A stretch of 64,000 nucleotides of DNA from contig NZ_QLLY01000019.1 of the NCBI RefSeq assembly GCF_003259365.1, forward strand, positions 1 through 64,000, in the 5' to 3' direction. The notes beneath the pieces are model-generated. The model did no database searches. It was given only the letters and a program-made list of their open reading frames with translations, and was not told the origin of the DNA. The number at the start of each line of letters is the position of its first letter. Within the stretch, counting starts at the first letter, position 1. The translations under genes were made by a program, and so were the position numbers. Source of the DNA: Streptomyces sp. PsTaAH-137. GTDB lineage: Bacteria; Actinomycetota; Actinomycetes; Streptomycetales; Streptomycetaceae. Positions 7,622 to 13,481 of this stretch are shown piece after piece.

Positions 7622-8416
7622 ATGGCGCCGAAGTGGCGAGAGCTGGCAGACAAGCTGGCTGATGAGATCAGGAGGGGTGAATACGCTCCTGGCCAGCAGC
7701 TTCCGCAAATCAGGGAGCTGGTCGCGGAGGGAGCGGGCTCGAAGTCCACTGTCCACCAGGCCTACAAGGCGCTTGAGGTCGAAGGACTGGTCACCTCATC
7801 GCGAGGGCACGGCACGGTCGTGCGGCAGCAGGTACCACTCAAGCGGCTTGGTATCGCCCGCTACGACAAGGCCAAGTGGCGCGACAGCGACGAGGTCGCG
7901 TTCATCGCGGACCGCGTAGCCTCCGGGCGCAGCTACCGCCGCAACGAGCAGACGCAGACGGTCAACCTGGTTGAGGCTCCTCCCGCTGTAGCGGACGCGC
8001 ACGGCTTGCCCGAAGGCGCCCAGGTGTATGCGCGGGCGAGGCTCGTGAAGGAAGGCGACCAGCCGACCCACACCTTGACCAGCTACTACAGGCCTGAGCA
8101 TGTCGAGGGCACGCGCATCGTGGATCCGACTCCGGGACCGGCCGGCCGAGGCGGTGGCTTCCGAGTCCTGTACGACGCGGGGTACGAGATCGATCACATG
8201 AGGGAGTCGATTTTCGCCCGCGCTGCAACGTCAGACGAGGTGAAGTTGTTGCAGCTCCCGGCGGGCGAGCCCGTGGTTGAGCTCCATCGGACGACCTACA
8301 CGGCTTCTGGCACAGTGGTCGAGTTCGCCATCGGTGTACACGCGGCTTCGCGCTTTGCCTGGGAGTACGACTTCAAAGTCCCGGACTCGGCGAAGGGTGA
8401 GAAGGGGCAGGAATGA
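7622..8416 (+). CDS. GntR/HutC-family regulator of the AICE (KorSA-like)
   Basis: A 264-residue repressor with the GntR winged helix in the first 70 residues (LPQIRELVAEGAGSKSTVHQAYKALEVEGLVTSSRGHGTVV) and a UTRA ligand domain of the HutC type after it (FIADRVASGRSYRRN to the end). In pSAM2 the related KorSA silences the transfer and replication functions. ATG 7622 has GAGGAG in front; the frame continues upstream to 7568 without support. It is divergent from the tra operon across shared dyads. Its stop overlaps the start of the YdcF-like gene (ATGA), so the two are co-translated. The ligand is unknown. Confidence 0.9.
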   Translation: MAPKWRELADKLADEIRRGEYAPGQQLPQIRELVAEGAGSKSTVHQAYKALEVEGLVTSSRGHGTVVRQQVPLKRLGIARYDKAKWRDSDEVAFIADRVASGRSYRRNEQTQTVNLVEAPPAVADAHGLPEGAQVYARARLVKEGDQPTHTLTSYYRPEHVEGTRIVDPTPGPAGRGGGFRVLYDAGYEIDHMRESIFARAATSDEVKLLQLPAGEPVVELHRTTYTASGTVVEFAIGVHAASRFAWEYDFKVPDSAKGEKGQE

Positions 8417-9072
8417 TCTCGACGCAGGCATGGGCCGACGCACGACGCCTGTGGGACTACCACCAGATGGGCCACACCCTGCGGCCCTGCTCGGTCGCAA
8501 TCGGCTTGGGCAGTCACGATTTGGGTGTGGCCGACACGGCAGTGGACCTGTACGAGCGCGGCATGGCCCCATTGCTTGTGTTCACGGGAGCCACCAGCCC
8601 GACGACACGGGATCGCATGCCGCGAGGCGAAGCGGTCCACTACCGCGAGCGCGCCCTGGAACGCGGCGTCCCCAGCTCAGCAGTTCTCGTCGAGCCTCAC
8701 GCTCGCAACACGGGGGAGAACATCCGCCTCTCCAGGGCTGTACTCGAAGAAGCCGGAGTGCGTGTGTCCTCCGTCCTCTTGATCAGCAAGCCGTACGAGG
8801 AGCGACGCGCATACGCCACGGCGCGCAAGCTGTGGCCCGAAGTCGAGATCCTTAGCGCGTCCACCCCGATGACGTTCGACGAATACGTCGATTCGATTGG
8901 GGACGCCCGGCTCGTCATCGACATGCTTGTGGGTGCGCTGCAACGCCTGTTGATCTACCCAGACCAGGGATTCATGATCAGCCAGTCCGTCCCGGACGAC
9001 GTGCTTGAGGCCTACGAACGCCTGTGCCACGCGGGCTTCACGAGCCGACTCCTTGCCAGCGAGCGCCCCTAA
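8413..9072 (+). CDS. YdcF/DUF218-family protein in the AICE regulator operon
   Basis: The 219-residue protein has DUF218 (YdcF/ElyC/SanA) marks: a GLGSHD start of the fold (about residues 30-35), then LLVFTGATSPTTRDRMPRGEA, and the EPHARNTGENIRLSRAVLEEAG motif with its conserved Glu and Asn. There is no signal peptide or membrane helix, so it is cytoplasmic, unlike the envelope-linked ElyC and SanA. Some DUF218 proteins bind S-adenosylmethionine-like ligands, but no reaction is assigned. ATG 8413 overlaps the GntR stop. Other AICEs have a Nudix gene (pif in pSAM2) among their regulatory genes; this protein may fill a similar small-molecule role. That is a guess. Confidence 0.78.
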   Translation: MISTQAWADARRLWDYHQMGHTLRPCSVAIGLGSHDLGVADTAVDLYERGMAPLLVFTGATSPTTRDRMPRGEAVHYRERALERGVPSSAVLVEPHARNTGENIRLSRAVLEEAGVRVSSVLLISKPYEERRAYATARKLWPEVEILSASTPMTFDEYVDSIGDARLVIDMLVGALQRLLIYPDQGFMISQSVPDDVLEAYERLCHAGFTSRLLASERP

Positions 9073-9690
9073 CTGGCTGCCCCCGGACGAATCCATGGCT
9101 GCGATGTGCGAGACCTACAGCGTCCGCATCGCAGATGCCCTGGCCGACGCGTTGGCGCTTCACATCCGAACCCGGGTCACCGCACACTCACCGGTCCGTA
9201 GGCAACTGGTCCAACTGCCCCGGGCCTGAGAGCTGTTACAAGTTTCTCTACCTCATCAAGCACCCGGCTGCGCTCCGCTCCGCCGGGCGGGCTCCCGGCT
9301 CCGCTCGGGGCGCCGCTCCTGCCTTCGGCCCGCTCCGCCCCGGCTGCGCCGACGCCCGCCCACAGTGGATAGGCCCGGAGGACATGAGACGAGCCCCCGG
9401 GCATGCTCGCGGCTCATGGTCACAGACGATGCCTCCGGCGGGGGATCGGCCGGCACCGGGTGGGAGGGGGCGCCGTTCCCGGCTGCGGGTACATCGTGGT
9501 GAGCGTGGTGGGCTCCCATCCCGTCCACCGTCGACCCAGGCGGAGCCGAGCAGACGTGGCCCATGGCGTCCAGGTCGTTCGTACAGTGGCGCGCTCCACC
9601 TGGACGCCATGAACCACGCCCGCTCCACAGACGTGTGGGTCGACGGCGGACGGGATGGGAGCTGGGATGGTGTGGGGGATTGGGGGAGTC
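9073..9690. other. 618-bp region without a clear gene, rich in dyads
   Basis: A 44-codon frame at 9095-9229 has no clear ribosome site or family and is doubtful. From about 9262 to 9360 the sequence is low-complexity GC with repeated CGCTCCG-like words. An interrupted dyad lies at 9383-9418 (CATGAG...CTCATG), and a large inverted repeat spans 9512-9662 (own entry). I see no tRNA or other RNA gene. The region separates the conserved AICE backbone from the cargo pair. Confidence 0.5.
9512..9662. repeat. 151-bp imperfect inverted repeat
   Basis: The outer arms 9512-9538 and 9636-9662 match as reverse complements in 26 of 27 positions. The inner arms 9555-9575 and 9598-9618 match in 19 of 21. 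Both pairs share one centre near 9587, so this is a single large dyad with two paired blocks per side and unpaired bulges of 16-17 bases between them. It ends 28 bases before the stop of the NDT-like gene. It could be a strong bidirectional terminator, a replication or transfer structure of the element, or the remnant of a small inverted-repeat transposon. Confidence 0.75.
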
Positions 9691-10092
9691 TTACGTCTCC
9701 AGCTGCGTATTCACCAATGCCCTACGCACCACTGCCGGATAATCCTGCAAGTCTTGAAAGTGCGTAACCGAGTTCCTGCCGAAGGCTTGATGGATGTTTG
9801 ATCCGACCCTCGCGATCAGTGCAACTCTGGAGCCGAGTGCTTGCGCCAAGCCGAGCTCGTAGTAGCAGCTTGGCCGTTCGAGAGAGAGGTCGGCGATAAC
9901 CAGCGTCGCCTGCCTCATCTCAGAAACAACTGTTGAGAGGTCGAATTCTTCGCCAGCCTCAGGGAGACCTCGGTCCAGCGGGAAATGAACCGATAGGTCG
10001 AATTCTGCTGCGACCCTACCCAGGCTGGCCCGTTTCTCTTGATAGTCGGCATCGGTTGAGACGGGCATAATTGAGTAGATGTAGCGATTCAT
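9691..10092 (-). CDS. Nucleoside 2-deoxyribosyltransferase/TIR-like enzyme (cargo)
   Basis: The 133-residue protein has a Rossmann-like fold similar to nucleoside 2-deoxyribosyltransferases and short TIR-like NADases. MNRYIYSIMPVS is the first strand. VSEMRQATLVIADLS (D68) is followed by RPSCYYELGLAQALG, where E79 occupies the place of the catalytic Glu of both families, and RVALIAR is the next strand. ATG 10092-10090 overlaps the TGA of the membrane gene (TGATG); GTG 10095 is possible. The tight coupling suggests a membrane complex, with the enzyme acting on a nucleotide or NAD-like substrate. Base composition is visibly poorer in GC than the surroundings, which suggests separate acquisition. 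Confidence 0.78.
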   Translation of the reverse strand: MNRYIYSIMPVSTDADYQEKRASLGRVAAEFDLSVHFPLDRGLPEAGEEFDLSTVVSEMRQATLVIADLSLERPSCYYELGLAQALGSRVALIARVGSNIHQAFGRNSVTHFQDLQDYPAVVRRALVNTQLET

Positions 10093-10700
10093 CACTTACT
10101 CTTCTTTTTGGACTGCTCCGAGTTGCTAAATGGTGACGGATGGTCAGTTACGTTGTCCCAGCTCAGCACGGAGAAGACTACTACAGAGGAGAAGATCAGG
10201 GCGAAGATGGCGCCGAAGGCGCGAGGGATGAAGCGCTCTGCGCTCGAAGATCGCAAGCCGCGCACGAACCTGCTTGTTGACGGCGCCTGCAACGCCTGCA
10301 CCCTTGAAAGCTCCTGCCACTCTTTGTCGAAGCAATTAAAAGATTTCGCTGGCGACGGTCCACTGGCACCCTCAAATGTCACTAGCGGTGCCATATTGTT
10401 TAGAACTTCAAACTTCGCCGTGTTGAGGGCCTTGAAGTCGTCGATCTGCCTGAGCCAGAAAAAGCACATTATGCAGGCGATTGCGCTCAGGACCAAGATC
10501 CCGGCAATTCCTGCCAGTAGGAAAGCGTCATGTGAGGATGCCCATCCGAGGATCACGCCAATGGCCAAAAGGCTCGCTGTTAATACTGAGTAATTCCAGC
10601 GATTCATTGCCAATCGTCTCTCGGTGACTCTCTCCGTCGTCTCGTAATAGAGGCGGTACTCCTCAAAAGAGATAGGGGGCTGGCCTGGTTGAGGAGCCAT
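10092..10700 (-). CDS. Three-helix membrane protein, RipA-like (cargo)
   Basis: The 202-residue protein has membrane helices at about 35-54, 59-83 and 161-181, an N-terminal amphipathic part (SFEEYRLYYETTERVTERRLAMNRWNY) and a basic C-terminus (SEQSKKKSK). The block LRQIDDFKALNTAKFEVLNNM after helix 2 recalls proteins named RipA family octameric membrane protein. That resemblance is from memory; SLATT-type conflict effectors have a similar layout. It starts with ATG 10700 and is the first gene of the pair, coupled to the deoxyribosyltransferase-like gene. GC is lower than in neighbouring genes. The likely role is a membrane platform or effector for the partner enzyme. Confidence 0.68.
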   Translation of the reverse strand: MAPQPGQPPISFEEYRLYYETTERVTERRLAMNRWNYSVLTASLLAIGVILGWASSHDAFLLAGIAGILVLSAIACIMCFFWLRQIDDFKALNTAKFEVLNNMAPLVTFEGASGPSPAKSFNCFDKEWQELSRVQALQAPSTSRFVRGLRSSSAERFIPRAFGAIFALIFSSVVVFSVLSWDNVTDHPSPFSNSEQSKKKSK

Positions 10701-11056
10701 GTGACCTCATCTAGGAGCGGAGTGTTTGGCGCGGGGGTGAAACGCTAGCAACGCTGAGGGGAGGCGGTGCAGGAGTCGCAATAGATCGTTACCTTCGTGA
10801 TCTACGTGCTCAGAGACGGTGCAAGCCGCGGGTCGACGATGCTGCGTTGGGAACCACCGATTGAGTCGCCTAGAGCGCCGCTCACAACCTGGCCGGGCGC
10901 GAAGCTAGCTGGTCAGGCCTTCGGGAAGCCCGCACCCTCGGGCCGTCCCTGGGCCGTCCGGGGCCGCTCGACAGTGACCAGCGGCGACCGACAGTGACAG
11001 GTGTCCAGGGCGACGACCCCAGGTCACCCCCATCCATCTGCGACACTGGTACAGCC
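10701..11056. other. Right end of the AICE, no gene; arm repeats and rlmN leader
   Basis: This 356-bp stretch contains no convincing ORF. It holds the right arm-type repeat (10939-10958) with a third, imperfect GGGCCG unit at 10961. A direct repeat of CGACAGTGAC follows at 10969-10978 and 10989-10998, 20 bases apart. The last 15 bases before the rlmN ATG (GACACTGGTACAGCC) could include a -10 box at GACACT and give a nearly leaderless transcript. Confidence 0.5.
10939..10958 (+). repeat. Right arm-type repeat (GGGCCGTC units)
   Basis: Identical over 20 bases to 418-437 and in the same orientation. It has two GGGCCGTC units 3 bases apart and a third degenerate unit directly after. It lies about 100 bases inside the right 16-bp repeat. 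It is a candidate integrase arm site. Confidence 0.5.
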
Positions 11057-12163
11057 ATGCCTAAGCCCGGAGAACTCACTTTCGTCGCCCCCCGCGGAGC
11101 CAAGAAGCCGCCGCGGCACCTTGCTGATATGACGCCTGCGGAGCGGAAGGAGGCTGTCGCCGCTGTCGGCGAGAAGCCGTTCCGTGCCAAGCAGCTTTCC
11201 ACGCACTACTTCGCGCGGTACGCGCACGACCCCGAGCAGTGGACCGACATCCCTGCCGCGTCGCGCGAGAAGCTGCGTGAGGCGCTGCTGCCCGAGCTGA
11301 TGACCGTCGTGCGGCATCTGTCGACCGACCAGGACACCACGCGCAAGACGCTGTGGCGGCTGTTCGACGGGACGCTCGTCGAGTCGGTCCTCATGCGGTA
11401 TCCGGACCGGGTGACGATGTGCATCTCGTCGCAGGCCGGATGCGGGATGAACTGCCCGTTCTGCGCCACCGGGCAGGCCGGGCTCGACCGGAACCTGTCG
11501 ACCGGTGAGATCGTCCACCAGATCGTGGACGGGATGCGCGCGCTGCGGGACGGGGAGATCCCCGGTGGGCCAGCGCGGCTGTCCAACATCGTGTTCATGG
11601 GGATGGGGGAGCCGCTCGCCAACTACAAGCGGGTCGTCCAGTCCATTCGGGCGCTCACCGATCCCGAGCCGGACGGGCTCGGGCTGAGCCAGCGCGGGAT
11701 CACCGTGTCCACCGTGGGGCTCGTGCCCGCGATCCACCGGTTCGCCGACGAGGGCTTCAAGTGCCGTCTCGCCATCTCGCTGCACGCCCCCGACGACGAG
11801 CTGCGCGACACCCTCGTACCGGTCAACACCCGGTGGAAGGTGCGCGAGGTCCTCGACGCCGGATGGGAGTACGCGGCCAAGTCCGGGCGCCGGCTCTCCA
11901 TCGAGTACGCGCTCATCCGGGACATCAACGACCAGGCGTGGCGCGGTGACCGGCTCGGGCGGCTGCTCCGGGGCAAGCCGGTGCACGTGAACCTCATTCC
12001 GCTGAACCCGACGCCCGGGTCGAAGTGGACCGCGTCGCGGCCCGAGGACGAGAAGGCGTTCGTCGAGGCGATCGCCGCTCACGGTGTACCCGTGACCGTT
12101 CGGGACACCCGCGGTCAAGAGATCGACGGGGCGTGTGGTCAGCTCGCCGCGACCGAGCGGTAG
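11057..12163 (+). CDS. rlmN: 23S rRNA (adenine-2503-C2)-methyltransferase RlmN
   Basis: A 368-residue radical SAM enzyme that methylates C2 of A2503 in 23S rRNA, and of A37 in some tRNAs. The radical SAM cluster motif is C129-x3-C133-x2-C136 in AGCGMNCPFCATG. IVFMGMGEPLANY is the GGEP-like SAM site, and the C-terminal Cys in DGACGQLA is the one that carries the transient methyl or methylene group. The start is ATG 11057, giving the normal Streptomyces N-terminus MPKPGELTF; the frame extends upstream to 10994 without reason. Codons 2-7 lie in the 16-bp AICE repeat, so the element may supply the promoter and start codon. Confidence 0.95.
   Translation: MPKPGELTFVAPRGAKKPPRHLADMTPAERKEAVAAVGEKPFRAKQLSTHYFARYAHDPEQWTDIPAASREKLREALLPELMTVVRHLSTDQDTTRKTLWRLFDGTLVESVLMRYPDRVTMCISSQAGCGMNCPFCATGQAGLDRNLSTGEIVHQIVDGMRALRDGEIPGGPARLSNIVFMGMGEPLANYKRVVQSIRALTDPEPDGLGLSQRGITVSTVGLVPAIHRFADEGFKCRLAISLHAPDDELRDTLVPVNTRWKVREVLDAGWEYAAKSGRRLSIEYALIRDINDQAWRGDRLGRLLRGKPVHVNLIPLNPTPGSKWTASRPEDEKAFVEAIAAHGVPVTVRDTRGQEIDGACGQLAATER
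11061..11076 (+). repeat. Right copy of 16-bp direct repeat, candidate attR core in rlmN
   Basis: CTAAGCCCGGAGAACT covers codons 2-7 of rlmN (P-K-P-G-E-L) and repeats 332-347 exactly. A tyrosine integrase using this short coding segment would rebuild rlmN on integration while exchanging its upstream region. Confidence 0.55.
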
Positions 12164-12197
12164 CCTGGCACACGTACCTCGTAGACACATCTTCATA

Positions 12198-12303
12198 TTC
12201 CGACAGGGGAGCGCCACAGCGCTGAGAGTGCGGCAGCCAGACACATGGTGGGCCGCAGACCCTCTGAACCTTGCCCAGGTCATTCTGGGTAGGAAGTTCG
12301 GAC
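12198..12303 (+). promoter_or_regulatory. TPP riboswitch (THI element)
   Basis: The thiamine pyrophosphate aptamer is recognised by GGGGAGC...GCTGAGAG at 12206-12228 and by ACCCTCTGAACCTTGCCCAGG at about 12259-12279, followed by CTGGGTAGGAAG. P1 can form between TTCCGAC near 12198 and GTTCGGA near 12296. It lies upstream of thiBPQ and should turn the transporter off when TPP is abundant. Confidence 0.93.
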
Positions 12304-12320
12304 ACCACTCAAGCTGTTGC

Positions 12321-12386
12321 GCCCTGCCCTGGGTCCGTGAAGGTCCCGGGGCAGGGCCGCGTCTCTTCCTGGACATCCCCAGGAGG
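12321..12386 (+). promoter_or_regulatory. Riboswitch expression platform with RBS-sequestering helix
   Basis: After the aptamer comes a 9-bp hairpin (GCCCTGCCC 12321-12329 with GGGCAGGGC 12349-12357) without a U-tract. TCCTGG (12367-12372) can then pair with CCAGGA (12379-12384), which covers most of the thiB ribosome site AGGAGG (12381-12386). Translational control by masking this site is the simplest reading. Confidence 0.6.
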
Positions 12387-12395
12387 AACATTCAC

Positions 12396-13481
12396 GTGAG
12401 CAAGAAGACCAGCACGGTTGTCGCCGTGGCGGTGGGGCTCGGGCTCGTCACGCTGTCCGCGTGCGGGTCGTCCTCGGACGCCGCGGGCTCCGGCGGCGAC
12501 TCCAAGACCGTCACGCTCGTCAGCCACGACTCGTGGGCCGTCTCCAAGAGCGTCCTCGCCGACTTCGAGAAGTCGTCCGGGTACCGGGTCAAGGTCCTCA
12601 AGGACGGCGACGCCGGAGAGGCCGTCAACAAGGCCATCCTGTCCAAGGGCAACCCGCAGGGCGACGTCTTCTTCGGCGTCGACAACACCCTGCTCTCCCG
12701 CGCCCTCGACAACGGCGTCTTCGCCTCCTACAAGGCGAAGGGGCTGAGCGAGGTGAAGGGGGAGTACCAGCTCGACGGGCGGAAGAACCGGGTCACTCCC
12801 ATCGACACCGGAAGCATCTGCGTCAACTACGACAAGAAGTACTTCGCGCAGCACCACCTGACCCCGCCGGCCTCCTTCGACGACCTGACCAAGGCCGCGT
12901 ACAAGAACCTGCTCGTCACCGAGAACGCGTCCACCTCCTCGCCCGGGCTCGGCTTCCTGCTCGGTACGGCCGCCGAGTACGGCGACGACGGCTGGCAGGC
13001 GTACTGGAAGAAGCTCAAGGTCAACGGCGTGAAGGTCGTCGACGGCTGGGAGCAGGCCTACAACGAGGAGTTCAGCGGCAGCGCCGGAGGCAGGAAGGCG
13101 GGCGGTGAGCGGCCGCTCGTCGTGTCGTACGCGTCGTCGCCGCCGGCCGAGGCCATCTACGCCGACCCGCAGCCCAAGACCTCGCCGGTCGGCGTCGCCA
13201 AGGGGACCTGCTTCCGGCAGATCGAGTTCGCCGGGCTGCTCGACGGCGCGAAGAACGGGAAGGGCGGGCAGGCGCTCATCGACTTCCTGATCTCCAAGGA
13301 GTTCCAGCAGGACATGCCGCTCAACATGTTCGTCGACCCGGTGACGAAGAACGCCACCGCGCCCGCCGAGTACACCAAGTACGCGGTGCCGGTCGACGAC
13401 CCCGAGACGATGGCGCCGCGTACGATCGCCGACCACCGTGACGACTGGGTCAAGTCGTGGACCTCGCTCGTACTGAAGTAG
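12396..13481 (+). CDS. thiB: Thiamine ABC transporter, substrate-binding lipoprotein
   Basis: The 361-residue protein binds thiamine (or its phosphates) outside the cell and delivers it to ThiPQ. The N-terminus is a lipoprotein signal with lipobox LSAC (C23), followed by a Ser/Gly/Asp linker. The mature part is a type 2 periplasmic-binding-protein fold in the TbpA/ThiB group (VTLVSHDSWAVSKSVLADFEKSSGYRVKVL; NPQGDVFFGVDNTLL; TPIDTGSICVNYD). GTG 12396 has AGGAGG nine bases before it. The TPP riboswitch upstream confirms thiamine specificity. The stop overlaps the start of thiP by about 25 bases. Confidence 0.93.
   Translation: MSKKTSTVVAVAVGLGLVTLSACGSSSDAAGSGGDSKTVTLVSHDSWAVSKSVLADFEKSSGYRVKVLKDGDAGEAVNKAILSKGNPQGDVFFGVDNTLLSRALDNGVFASYKAKGLSEVKGEYQLDGRKNRVTPIDTGSICVNYDKKYFAQHHLTPPASFDDLTKAAYKNLLVTENASTSSPGLGFLLGTAAEYGDDGWQAYWKKLKVNGVKVVDGWEQAYNEEFSGSAGGRKAGGERPLVVSYASSPPAEAIYADPQPKTSPVGVAKGTCFRQIEFAGLLDGAKNGKGGQALIDFLISKEFQQDMPLNMFVDPVTKNATAPAEYTKYAVPVDDPETMAPRTIADHRDDWVKSWTSLVLK

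Larger units (their letters stand above)
332..11076. mobile_element. Integrated AICE (pSAM2-type integrative conjugative element)
   Basis: The block carries the full set of AICE functions: tyrosine integrase, excisionase, RepSA-like initiator, FtsK-like double-stranded DNA translocase, spread proteins and a GntR-type regulator. It has identical 16-bp sequences at both limits (332-347 and 11061-11076) and paired 20-bp motifs inside them (418-437 and 10939-10958). Integration in the 5' end of rlmN is inferred from the right repeat lying in rlmN codons 2-7; most characterised AICEs use tRNA genes and none is visible here. Cargo lies near the right end. The gene content is strong evidence; the exact boundaries are inference. 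Confidence 0.8.

Noticed and set aside
9095..9229. 44-codon frame after the YdcF-like gene
   Set aside because: There is no clear ribosome binding site and no known family, so it was not listed as a gene.
418..10958. The 20-bp GGGCCGTC repeats as the att core itself
   Set aside because: They carry internal tandem units and lie inside the 16-bp repeats, one of which falls in a plausible target gene; arm sites fit better.
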